The notes under the pieces were generated by a model that was given only the letters and a program-made list of their open reading frames with translations, made no database searches and was not told where the DNA came from. DNA of 64,000 nucleotides from assembly GCA_963818225.1 (NCBI GenBank), contig CAWFRO010000011.1:62001-126000 (forward strand), written 5' to 3'. Below, piece by piece: positions 26,523 to 33,903 of the stretch; position 1 is the first letter of the stretch; every line of letters starts with the position of its first letter. The DNA is from Palsa-504 sp963818225. Lineage in GTDB: Bacteria; Actinomycetota; Actinomycetes; Streptosporangiales; Streptosporangiaceae. Both the position numbers and the translations under genes were made by a program.

Positions 26523-26640
26523 TCAGGTGTCGGTCATGATGCGGTCGTAGGTGCGGCGGGCGCGGGCGCTGCGGGCGCTGGCGCCGTAGCGGCGGAGCAT
26601 CCGCGGGGAGGCCCAGCCGTTGAGTTCCATCAGGTCAAGA
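26523..26640 (-). pseudogene. Tyrosine recombinase C-terminal scrap
   Basis: The last 35 or so residues of an integrase are readable: DLMELNGWASPRMLRRYGAS followed by ARSARARRTYDRIM. The GWxSPxMxxRYG string is the end of the catalytic domain, with the active-site Tyr. Nothing upstream in frame belongs to the family, so this is a scrap left by an excision or deletion. Confidence 0.7.
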
Positions 26641-26751
26641 CCCGGCCGCCGATCGCCACCGAGGCGCGCTACTAGGCCAACTAACCGGACTGGTCTGGAC
26701 CGCCGCCTCAATCAGCACCGAGTGGGGGTGCGGTGCGTGTGAGCGGGGCGG

Positions 26752-27693
26752 TTACCGGATGGCCACCGCCCCGACCGGTGAGCCGACCGCGCCGGTGATC
26801 TTCAATGGGGTGGCGGCGAGCATGAACTCGTATCTGCCGTCGGCGGCGCACGCAGCCGACAGTGCGTCCAGGTCGAATATCTCGCCGAACGCCAGGCCCA
26901 TGTGGACGATGGCGACCTGGTGGAGTGGCTGGAATTCGTCGATCTCGTTGGGGCTGACCTCCACCCCGTAGGTGTCGGTGGCCACCGCGGCGATGTTCTT
27001 CTCGAACAGCCACGGGACGGTGTACAGGGACAGGCCCGGCGCGGCGCCGCCCGCATAGTCACCCCACTGGCCGCGGCGGGCGGCCATCTGCCCGGTACGC
27101 ACGACCAGCGCATCGCCGGGCTGGACGCTCACCCCGGTGGCGGCCAGGGCCTCCTCGATGTCACCGGCGGTGATCGCATAGCCGTCGTCCAGGGCCGGGA
27201 TGCCGCGCAGGACCGGCAGGTCGACCAGGACCGCGCGCATCACCAGGCGGTCGCCCCAGTGCTGGATGCCGTTGCGGGCGGCGCCCACCGAGGTGTGCTC
27301 GGCAGCGCTGTAGCCGTTCCACATCCTGCCCTTGTGGAAGATGTGGGACAGGGCGTCCCACTGGGTTCCGGTCTGGGTGCCCATGATGACCATGTCGTCG
27401 GCGAAGCCGAGGCTGCCCAAGCCCAACCGGTCCTGGGCTCCGGCCAGGACATCGGTGCCGGTCGCGGTGGTGATCAGCCGCGGATTGGACCGCAGCCCGC
27501 CCCGCTGCGGCCCGGTCTGGTCATACGGCATCGTCAAGGAAATGACCTGCCCGTCGCGGACCAATGCCGCCGCGGCCCGGATCTGCTCGGGGCCGACCAG
27601 GTTCATCGCCCCGAGCTGATCGTCGGGTCCCCACAGGCCCCACCGGCTGTACCGGGCGATGTAGTCCTCCAGGACGGCTGGCTGGGCGGTCAT
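26752..27693 (-). CDS. Cyclase family protein (kynurenine-formamidase-like fold)
   Basis: A 313-residue protein of the cyclase family: WGLWGPDDQLGAMNLVGPEQ, GQVISLTMPYDQTGPQRGGL, GTQTGTQWDALSHIFHKGRM (metal-ligand region, with Asp and His), VQPGDALVVRTGQMAARRGQ, AAVATDTYGVEVSPNEIDEF, PLHQVAIVHMGLAFGEIFDL. Relatives hydrolyse amides or lactones with a bound metal. Start ATG with GGAGGCAGCA directly upstream. It is a single gene, divergent from the esterase at 28125, with a possible shared control region. The substrate is unknown. Confidence 0.9.
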   Translation of the reverse strand: MTAQPAVLEDYIARYSRWGLWGPDDQLGAMNLVGPEQIRAAAALVRDGQVISLTMPYDQTGPQRGGLRSNPRLITTATGTDVLAGAQDRLGLGSLGFADDMVIMGTQTGTQWDALSHIFHKGRMWNGYSAAEHTSVGAARNGIQHWGDRLVMRAVLVDLPVLRGIPALDDGYAITAGDIEEALAATGVSVQPGDALVVRTGQMAARRGQWGDYAGGAAPGLSLYTVPWLFEKNIAAVATDTYGVEVSPNEIDEFQPLHQVAIVHMGLAFGEIFDLDALSAACAADGRYEFMLAATPLKITGAVGSPVGAVAIR

Positions 27694-28124
27694 TGCTGCC
27701 TCCTACGGGACGTCCGGGCTTTGCTGCCATCTTGGCATGCCTGCGGGAACGCGAGAGGTTACGCGCTGCACCCGTGCCGTGGTGTTCCCAGATTCCGTCG
27801 CGCCCCCCGCTGTCCTCACCGTCAGCACGTACGGCACCGGCTCCTCTACGACCCTGGATAAGTGCGCAAACCCGCTCCAGCCACATATGAGAACTGGCAA
27901 CTCAGCAAGCCGCCTGCCCTCCAGGCCGCCGATCCTGCCGGACAGCCGACCCGGTAACTCTCGTTAGTCGGGTCATAGGATCCTGTCCCGCCTATCCCAA
28001 TCGGTAGAGTTACCCGCCCAGTCCGGAGAATTCGCCAGTTGGGGCTGGCCCCCGCACCGTGGTGGAAGCACGATGGGACAGTAGCGGTCATCAGCCGCGA
28101 TCCCGCAAGATCAGGAGGCTTACC
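27694..28124. other. Divergent control region between cyclase and esterase genes
   Basis: No gene is recognised. An inverted repeat, CCGGTAACTCT (27951-27961) and AGAGTTACCCG (28006-28016), pairs at ten of eleven positions across a 44-base gap. It may be two half-sites of a regulator or a long loop. The AGGAGG ribosome binding site of the esterase closes the region. Confidence 0.45.
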
Positions 28125-29132
28125 GTGACAACGACGGTCCCAGACGGTTCGCCGGCGGCACCAGTTGGGCCGCCGCCCCCCTACGACTCGGAACTAGCCG
28201 CCGTCTTGCCCGCGATCGCACAGAACTTCCCGTCCCCCCTGACGCCGGACCTGATCCCGGTCAGGCGCCAGCCGAATCCGTTGCTCCCGCGTCCCACCGA
28301 TGAGGAACTGCAGCGCAGCGGGGCGTTCGAGGTCACAGAGCGGCTCGTACCCGGCCCGGCGGGCGCGCCCGAGATATCCCTGCTGATCTGCCGGCCCACC
28401 CTTGCCGTGACGCCGACGGCTGCCATCTACCACACCCATGGCGGCGGCATGATCATCGGCGATAACCGCCTCGGCATGCCCCGCATGCTGGAGTGGGCCG
28501 AGGAGCTTCAGCTGGCCGTCGTGTCGGTGGAGTACCGGCTGGCGCCGGAGACACCGCATCCGGGTCCGGTGGAGGATTGCTACGCCGGACTGGTGTGGAC
28601 GGCGGAACATGCCGGTGAATTGGGCATCAACCCGGACCGAATCGTCATCGCGGGCGGCAGCGCCGGCGGCGGGCTGGCGGCAGCGGTCGCGCTTATAGCC
28701 CGTGACCGGGGCGGTCCGGCGCTGGCCGGGCAGATGCTGATGTGCCCGATGCTGGATGACCGCAACGACACCCCATCGGCCCGGCAGATGGCTGGCCTGT
28801 TCGGCTGGGATCGGACCGCGAACAACACGGGCTGGACGGCACTGCTGGGCGCGGCGTGCGGCGGCCCAGACGTCTCGCCGTATGCCGCGCCGGCCCGGGC
28901 GGACGACCTGTCCGGATTGCCGCCCGCGTTCATCGACGTGGGCTCGGCCGAGACGTTCCGCGACGAGGATGTGACCTACGCCAGCCGGATCTGGCAGGCC
29001 GGCGGGGTCGCTGAGCTGCACGTCTGGCCAGGCGGCTTCCACGGCTTCGCGGGCATGGTGCCGCAGGCCGCCGTATCGCAGGCGGCCGTGGCGGCCCAGC
29101 TGAACTGGCTGCGCCGCCTGCTCAGCAGCTGA
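28125..29132 (+). CDS. Alpha/beta hydrolase of the HSL family (acetyl-esterase-like)
   Basis: A 335-residue protein with the hallmark order of hormone-sensitive-lipase type esterases: oxyanion motif YHTHGGGMIIGD, VVSVEYRLAPETPHPGPVED, nucleophile elbow IVIAGGSAGGGLAA, then GLPPAFIDVGSAETFRDEDV (Asp) and WPGGFHGFAGM (His). GTG at 28125 is taken because AGGAGG lies six bases upstream; the longer frame to 28059 has no family sequence. It is cytoplasmic. A hairpin terminator follows at 29149. It is divergent from the cyclase-family gene. Confidence 0.92.
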   Translation: MTTTVPDGSPAAPVGPPPPYDSELAAVLPAIAQNFPSPLTPDLIPVRRQPNPLLPRPTDEELQRSGAFEVTERLVPGPAGAPEISLLICRPTLAVTPTAAIYHTHGGGMIIGDNRLGMPRMLEWAEELQLAVVSVEYRLAPETPHPGPVEDCYAGLVWTAEHAGELGINPDRIVIAGGSAGGGLAAAVALIARDRGGPALAGQMLMCPMLDDRNDTPSARQMAGLFGWDRTANNTGWTALLGAACGGPDVSPYAAPARADDLSGLPPAFIDVGSAETFRDEDVTYASRIWQAGGVAELHVWPGGFHGFAGMVPQAAVSQAAVAAQLNWLRRLLSS

Positions 29133-29148
29133 CCGGCAGGCCGCCGGC

Positions 29149-29180
29149 CCGGTCCGGGTCACGGCTCAGCCCCGGACCGG
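29149..29180 (+). terminator. Hairpin terminator after the esterase gene
   Basis: CCGGTCCGGG (29149-29158) and CCCGGACCGG (29171-29180) form a perfect 10-base stem with a 12-base loop, 17 bases after the stop codon. Confidence 0.75.
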
Positions 29181-29370
29181 TTATGGCTCGGCCCGGCCGG
29201 GTGCCTCGCTATTGGTTCGGGCACGTGTCCGGGCCTGAGCGGACCCGCCGATTTAAGCGTCCTTGCAGGTGCAGGCCAGCGGGCGGAACGCCGGATCGGC
29301 TAGGCGAGGTGTGGCAGGGTAGGTAACGCGCAGCTGGCAGGTGGGCGTGAGCGTCTTCGCTTTCCCGGGC

Positions 29371-29537
29371 GAGCTCCACACGCTCAGGCACGCGTTCATC
29401 ACCGCCGCGCGGACGCAGGGGTTCCGCTGCGCGATGTCCAGGAGGCGGCGTCACACGCGGACCCGCAGACCACGATGCGGTGTGACCGAGCCCGAAGCAG
29501 CCTGGACCGGCACGCCACCTGTACTGTCGCCACCTAA
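29371..29537 (+). pseudogene. Tyrosine recombinase C-terminal relic with the catalytic Tyr changed to Cys
   Basis: Two frames join: LHTLRHAFITAA (the H-x-x-R box) and then GVPLRDVQEAASHADPQTTM followed by RCDRARSSLDRHATCTVAT and a stop. In relatives the string is MRYDRARxSLDRHATY, so the active-site Tyr is Cys here and a frameshift separates the two parts. It is clearly inactive. Confidence 0.75.
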
Positions 29538-29540
29538 GTC

Positions 29541-29844
29541 GCAGATGCGGCCCGGTAACGCGTCGGCGACATCAGCTCCGCCCGGCGAACCGCCCGCCAC
29601 GCCCCGGACATCGAGGCACCGGAGGAGATGCACATCTGGATCCCGCGGTGTTTGGTTGAGGGTCTCTGGGTAGCATGACGAGAGCCGTAACCCGGGCTGC
29701 GGTTACCCACGTTGTCCAGGGCGCTGCCGGGTCGGCTCTGAAGTTTGGTAGGTGGAGCTCTGATGGTTTTGGCGCTGGCTGGGACAGCTCATTCCACCGC
29801 TCCGTGGTTCATAGCGGTACCCATCCTCGTGGTCACATTCGGGC
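29541..29844. other. Intergenic stretch, possible small membrane ORF
   Basis: No certain gene. A plus-strand reading frame from the ATG at 29763 (after AGGTGGAG) would encode 57 residues with one membrane helix (WFIAVPILVVTFGLRAWQW) and a basic Gly-rich tail, running to 29936 over the opposite-strand relic. It is not supported by any family resemblance. Confidence 0.3.
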
Positions 29845-30161
29845 TTAGGGCGTGGCAGTGGAGAAGGCGCCGCGGGTCCGGGCGGTGGCGGGGCCCATCA
29901 GGTGGTGGGGGCAACGATCCTTCTGGTGGAACGTGACGACATCGCTGATCGCCGATCTGCTCAGGCTTTTTCCCGGCGGGGTCAGCGCCGCCCACCGCGA
30001 GCATGTCACTAGCTGGTGGTGCCGCGGTGCGGGCCGCCCGGGGAACCCGACGACGTCGTGCTCGATGTCGTCGGTGAGGGTAGACAGGACGCCATCGGCG
30101 TCGTCGTGGCACTCGTAGCCGAAGTGCTGGTCGATCAGCTGGCCGATCCGGTCGTGCTCAT
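29845..30161 (-). pseudogene. Broken NTF2-like gene, third in the cupin operon
   Basis: Its ATG (30161) overlaps the stop of the preceding gene (ATGA), but that frame closes after eight codons. In the next frame the sequence reads EHDRIGQLIDQHFGYECHDD followed by ADGVLSTLTDDIEHDVVGFP, which looks like the first half of an NTF2-like protein. After about residue 55 the similarity is lost. It is a frameshifted and decayed copy related to its neighbour. Confidence 0.5.
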
Positions 30162-30526
30162 GAGGGGTCCTTCCGGCGTGAGCATGTGGTTTCCGCGTGG
30201 CCCTCGTGCAGGACGGAGATGGCGTACCTCCACGATCCGTCGGCGCCGCGCCGGGCGACGTTGATGACGCCGTCGCCGAGCAGCAGGGCGGTATCGCGGG
30301 CCTGGAAGACGCGGCGCGGGCCGGCCAGGTAGCCGCGCGGGTAGGCCCACAGCAGCTGGGCGGCCCGGATGATTTCCCCGGGCCCGCGCAGCAGCTGCGG
30401 CCGCTGGCCGGCGGCTAGGACACTGGCGTCCTCGAACAGCGGGGTGAGCGCCTCAGCGTCGCGCATGAGAAGCGCATCCTCCAGCAGCGTCTCTAGCTCT
30501 TCGGGTGTGCGCCCGCCCGCGGTCAC
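30158..30526 (-). CDS. NTF2-like protein
   Basis: A 122-residue NTF2-fold protein: LETLLEDALLMRDAEALTPL, FEDASVLAAGQRPQLLRGPG, EIIRAAQLLWAYPRGYLAGP, RRVFQARDTALLLGDGVINV, DGSWRYAISVLHEGHAE. The GTG at 30526 lies nine bases after the cupin stop codon, so the two are co-transcribed. No catalytic residues can be assigned. Small NTF2 proteins next to cupins commonly take part in tailoring or detoxifying small molecules. Confidence 0.8.
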   Translation of the reverse strand: MTAGGRTPEELETLLEDALLMRDAEALTPLFEDASVLAAGQRPQLLRGPGEIIRAAQLLWAYPRGYLAGPRRVFQARDTALLLGDGVINVARRGADGSWRYAISVLHEGHAETTCSRRKDPS

Positions 30527-30535
30527 GGCAGCCGG

Positions 30536-31042
30536 CTAGAACACGAGGCCGTGACGCTGGATGATCGGGAAGGTGGCATCGAAGTCCAGATCGCAGCCGT
30601 ACTTGCCGGCCATTTCGGCCAGGGTCTGCGGGTCGGGCGGCGTGGTGAAGTCTCCGAAGGAGCGGAACAGCTCTTCCAGCCCTGCCGGGGAGATGATTTC
30701 CAGGACCACGGCTGGCTCGTCGCCGGCGTTCCAGAAGGTGTGCCACTGCCCGTGCGGCTTGAAGATCAGATCGCCGGGGCCGCCGACGACCTCCTCGCCG
30801 CCGGACACCGCGCCTATCCGGCCGGACAGGACATAGGTGTACTCGTCATCGTCGTGGTGGAGGTGCATCGGGGCGGCGAGCGCGCGGGGCTCAAACAGAT
30901 GCTGGAGGAGGGCGAACCGGCCGCCAGTCTCCCTGCCGTCGATCATGAAACGGTTCGACACGCTTCCCACGCTCGGTACGATCCGCCCGTCACGTGCGCC
31001 AAGGACGCGCGGCCCTGCTGGCGCCCGGGTCTGCTCGGTCAT
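30536..31042 (-). CDS. Cupin domain protein
   Basis: A 168-residue single-domain cupin: motif 1 PMHLHHDDDEYTYVLSGRIG (three His and Glu candidate metal ligands) and motif 2 GDLIFKPHGQWHTFWNAGDE. A C-terminal helix region (GLEELFRSFGDFTTPPDPQT) resembles cupins linked to quercetinase-like or sugar-binding roles. The ATG at 31042 is chosen because AGGAGGATCG precedes it. It is the first gene of a three-gene minus-strand operon with NTF2-like partners. It is divergent from a GAF-LuxR regulator at 31155, the likely controller. Confidence 0.88.
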   Translation of the reverse strand: MTEQTRAPAGPRVLGARDGRIVPSVGSVSNRFMIDGRETGGRFALLQHLFEPRALAAPMHLHHDDDEYTYVLSGRIGAVSGGEEVVGGPGDLIFKPHGQWHTFWNAGDEPAVVLEIISPAGLEELFRSFGDFTTPPDPQTLAEMAGKYGCDLDFDATFPIIQRHGLVF

Positions 31043-31154
31043 CGATCCTCCTGCTCTGGTCGGGTCGGTAGCGACGCTAGTGCGGTACCGGCGGGGCGGG
31101 TATTCCAGAAAGGTGGTATATGCAGCCCGGGACTGGGGGCCTACGGTTTTGGTT

Positions 31155-32291
31155 GTGGCGGATTCGGCGCGGGAGCGCGCTGTTGACAAGATTGCCCGGC
31201 TGGCGAGCCAGCCGGGCGACCTGGTGACCTTCTGGCAGTCCGCGACCGAGGTCATCGGCAGGGTCGTGCCCTACTACTGGACGCCGTGCTGGTACACGTT
31301 CGACCCGGCCTCGCTGCTGGTCACCAGCCACTTCCACGACGGCATGCCGCAGTACCCGGCCGCGTGGCTGGCCGGTGAGTACTACGACGACGACGTCAAC
31401 AAGCTCGCCGACGTGGCCCGCTCCGACACAGGCGTCTGCACCCTGCACGAGGCGACCGGCGGCGACCCGTCGGGCAGCCCCCGCTGGCACCGCAACATGA
31501 CGCTGGGTGGTGACCAGGAGCTGATCGCGCGACTGCGGGCCAAGTCCGGCGAGATATGGGGAATGCTGGGTCTCTACCGGGAGCCAGGGCAGCCGCTCTT
31601 CGACGACGCGGACAAGCGCTTCCTGCGGTCGGTGGCCCCGCACCTTGCCGAGGGTGCCCGGCGGGCGCTGCTGCTGGGCGAGGCCACCGACCCGGAAGGA
31701 CCCGACGCACCTGGGCTGCTGATCCTCACCGACCGGTGGGAGATCGACTCCACCACACCCGGCGTCGAACGCTGGCTGGCTGAGCTCCCCGACGGTGACT
31801 GGGACACCGGCCGCCTCCCGTCGGCGGTTCTCTCGGTCGCCGGCAGGGCCCTGCGCACATCCGCGAACCAGGGTCAGCCGGGCGAGGTCGCTGTGTCACG
31901 CGTCCTGTCCCGCTCAGGCACCTGGGTCATCCTGCACGGAGCCTGTCTTGCCTCAGCCGGCTCACGCCGGGTGGCTATCATCGTGGAACCGGCCCACCCT
32001 GCCCGCATTTTCCCGTTGCTGATGGCCGCCTACGGCCTGACCGAACGCGAGCGGGACGTGACCCGCCTCATCCTGCAGGGCAGCTCAACCGTGACGATCG
32101 CCCAAGACCTGGTGGTCTCGACGCAGACCGTTCAGCAGCATCTCAAGAGCATCTTCGAAAAAACCGGCGTGCGCAGCCGCCGCGACCTTGTCGCGAAGGT
32201 CTTCTTCGGCCACTACGAACCACGCTTCCGCGACAACGAACACCGCACCATCGCCGGCCAGCCCGTCCGCGGCGGCCCCCAAAGCGGCTAA
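31155..32291 (+). CDS. LuxR family regulator with a GAF-like sensor domain
   Basis: A 378-residue regulator. The N-terminal 250 residues look like a GAF-type sensor (LVTFWQSATEVIGRVVPYYW, YTFDPASLLVTSHFHDGMPQ, WGMLGLYREPGQPLFDDADK, FLRSVAPHLAEGARRALL). The C-terminus has a LuxR helix-turn-helix (LTERERDVTRLILQGSSTVT, VSTQTVQQHLKSIFEKTGVR). Start is the GTG at 31155; TTG at 31149 is possible, and no strong ribosome binding site is visible. The divergent cupin/NTF2 operon starts 113 bases away and is the natural target. A terminator hairpin follows at 32294. Confidence 0.88.
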   Translation: MADSARERAVDKIARLASQPGDLVTFWQSATEVIGRVVPYYWTPCWYTFDPASLLVTSHFHDGMPQYPAAWLAGEYYDDDVNKLADVARSDTGVCTLHEATGGDPSGSPRWHRNMTLGGDQELIARLRAKSGEIWGMLGLYREPGQPLFDDADKRFLRSVAPHLAEGARRALLLGEATDPEGPDAPGLLILTDRWEIDSTTPGVERWLAELPDGDWDTGRLPSAVLSVAGRALRTSANQGQPGEVAVSRVLSRSGTWVILHGACLASAGSRRVAIIVEPAHPARIFPLLMAAYGLTERERDVTRLILQGSSTVTIAQDLVVSTQTVQQHLKSIFEKTGVRSRRDLVAKVFFGHYEPRFRDNEHRTIAGQPVRGGPQSG

Positions 32292-32293
32292 CG

Positions 32294-32317
32294 GCTCTGT
32301 CTGCTCAAAGACAGAGC
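32294..32317. terminator. Hairpin terminator between convergent genes
   Basis: GCTCTGTCT (32294-32302) and AGACAGAGC (32309-32317) form a perfect 9-base stem with a 6-base loop right after the regulator stop codon. It may serve both this gene and the deaminase on the other strand. Confidence 0.75.
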
Positions 32318-32402
32318 GTGACATCAGCCTCCGGTACTCTCGGCGATGGTCGCGAGGGCGCCAGCGGTCAGTCTCGGGCGGTAGCCGGGATAGCAGCGAT
32401 TC

Positions 32403-32915
32403 TCAGCTCCGGGATAAGGGAGTCTGCGGTCCTGAGCGGAATCTGCGGTGCAGGTCACGCACCTGCTCCGTCAGATCGGGGACCGGGCCTGCCACCACGA
32501 GATTGGGAACAACCTCTGTGATCGCCAGGGGCCGGACCGGGGCCGGGCTGACACCCAGTTCGGCGAGCCAGATGCCCATTTGCTCCGATGAGCTGACGTA
32601 CACGATGCGTCCCAGCCCGACCCAGCCGTGGGCGGCGGCGCACATCGGGCAGTGCTCACCTGATGTATAGACAGTCGCCGCGGCTCGCTCCCGCGGGGTC
32701 ATGTTCGTCGCCGCCCACCGCGCCAGTGCGAACTCCGGGTGGCGCGTCGGGTCCCCCGCGGTCAATTCCCGGTTCCGGTCCTCGGCGAGAACGGTCCCAT
32801 TCGCGGCGACGAGCACCGAGCCGAACGGGAAGTCGCCCGCCTCGACGGCCTCCGTTGCCAGTTCCACGCAGCGGCGCAGGTGCGGCAGGTCGGCCTCGGT
32901 GACCTCTGTTGTCAT
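32403..32915 (-). CDS. Nucleoside/cytidine deaminase family protein
   Basis: A 170-residue member of the CMP/dCMP deaminase superfamily: FPFGSVLVAANGTVLAEDRN, zinc ligand and proton shuttle HPEFALAR (His about 59, Glu about 61), and SGEHCPMCAAAHGWVGLGRI (Cys about 89 and 92). The layout matches guanine/tRNA-adenosine-type nucleoside deaminases rather than cytidine deaminases. The C-terminal 50 residues (DLTEQVRDLHRRFRS...) extend the fold. It starts two bases after a truncated LLM oxidoreductase gene ends, so the two were one operon. Confidence 0.9.
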   Translation of the reverse strand: MTTEVTEADLPHLRRCVELATEAVEAGDFPFGSVLVAANGTVLAEDRNRELTAGDPTRHPEFALARWAATNMTPRERAAATVYTSGEHCPMCAAAHGWVGLGRIVYVSSSEQMGIWLAELGVSPAPVRPLAITEVVPNLVVAGPVPDLTEQVRDLHRRFRSGPQTPLSRS

Positions 32916-32917
32916 GG

Positions 32918-33205
32918 TTACTCCCCAAGGTGGCGTGTTCCCGCTGAGACCGTCCCGAGCGCCCGCCAGGCCACCTCCGGGTGGTGCGTCTCGCCTGGAT
33001 GGCCGTTGAACGGATCGAGCTCGGCGGCGTCCGCGCCGAGCAGGCTCAGCTGTGCGAGGTCGCCGAGGACCTGCTCGATCGTTCCGTCATCGGCTAGGCG
33101 CCCGGGGCCGGTGACCAGTGATTCGACGAGCGGCAGGCGATGCGCGGGACCAGGCCTGGGTTCGGTTCCAGGGCCGAATTTCGGCACGTTCACGCCCAGA
33201 CGCAC
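32918..33205 (-). pseudogene. LLM F420-dependent oxidoreductase with internal deletion
   Basis: The 95-codon frame joins the N-terminal strand of a luciferase-like oxidoreductase (MRLGVNVPKFGPGTEP) directly to its C-terminal part (TIEQVLGDLAQLSLLGADAA followed by ELDPFNGHPGETHHPEVAWR). The central barrel of about 180 residues is missing, but the reading frame is kept. A stable short product could still be made, though it could not fold as a TIM barrel. It lies directly upstream of the deaminase gene. Confidence 0.7.
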
Positions 33206-33486
33206 CCGAGCTAGGTTACCGGGCGATCATGCGGGAAAGGAATTGATACGCTGCGGCGATGGCCGGCATGTGCTGCATGAGCGCAGGCGAGCTGGTGTTC
33301 GAGTGCGGGCCTTGGGCGGGCCTCGGCCCGATTCGACGGCTGACGGTATCGACCTCGCGCCCGAGCCTCTCTATGAGCAGGCGAGGGCCCATCCCCTGGT
33401 AGCAGTCGCCTGAGGCGGCCCGGCACACGGGAAGGTCACGCCCGCTCTGGATGAATGGCGCGGCCAATATTTCTCCCTATTTTTAT

Positions 33487-33654
33487 TCAGCGGCCGTCTA
33501 GCCGAATAGCCAGCGCACGGGCCACGTCACCGTGTTCGGGCGTGCCGCTCGGGCAGAAGATGACGTTCCCGTCGACGACCTCGATCAACGTGCGCGCGTG
33601 GCCAGGCAGGCGGTCGTACTGCGCTTCGGTGAGCGTCAGCGAGCCCGGATCCAC
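33487..33654 (-). pseudogene. Uma2 family endonuclease stub
   Basis: A 55-codon frame reads SLTLTEAQYDRLPGHARTLI, then EVVDGNVIFCPSGTPEHGDV and ARALAIRLDGR before a stop. This is the first quarter of an Uma2 (PD-(D/E)XK-like, DUF820) protein, which normally has about 190 residues. The catalytic core is missing. It sits next to an 8-base tandem repeat (33661-33700). Confidence 0.65.
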
Positions 33655-33660
33655 CGCTCA

Positions 33661-33700
33661 GGGTGGCAGGGTGGCAGGGTGGCAGGGTGGCAGGGAGGCA
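33661..33700. repeat. Tandem repeat of GGGTGGCA, five copies
   Basis: Four exact copies of GGGTGGCA are followed by GGGAGGCA. The array lies between the Uma2 stub and the APH-fold gene. Confidence 0.95.
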
Positions 33701-33903
33701 GTGGCGTGGGCGAAGCGCTTGACGAAGACCGGGCGCCTCAGGAAAAGTTTGTTCTGGCGGCGACCGGTCGCCGAGCTGTGGAACATCCGCCCCAGTCGGG
33801 GTTCCATTGGCGAAGGGGATTCGCCCTCTCGGTCGAAAATGTCACAGGCCATCTTCCAACACCGCGTCGCTGGGGGACGAGGGTGTCAAGGAGAGGCTTG
33901 TCC

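Noticed and set aside
30837..31154. Upstream extension of the GAF-LuxR frame to 30837
   Set aside because: It overlaps the cupin gene and its promoter and lacks family sequence; the GTG at 31155 fits the domain start.
33216..33467. 83-codon minus-strand frame ending before the LLM relic
   Set aside because: Parts look protein-like (AAAYQFLSRMIAR), but there is no recognised domain or ribosome binding site; too weak to call.
33661..33700. Tandem repeat considered as a CRISPR array
   Set aside because: The 8-base units are contiguous with no spacers and no cas genes nearby.
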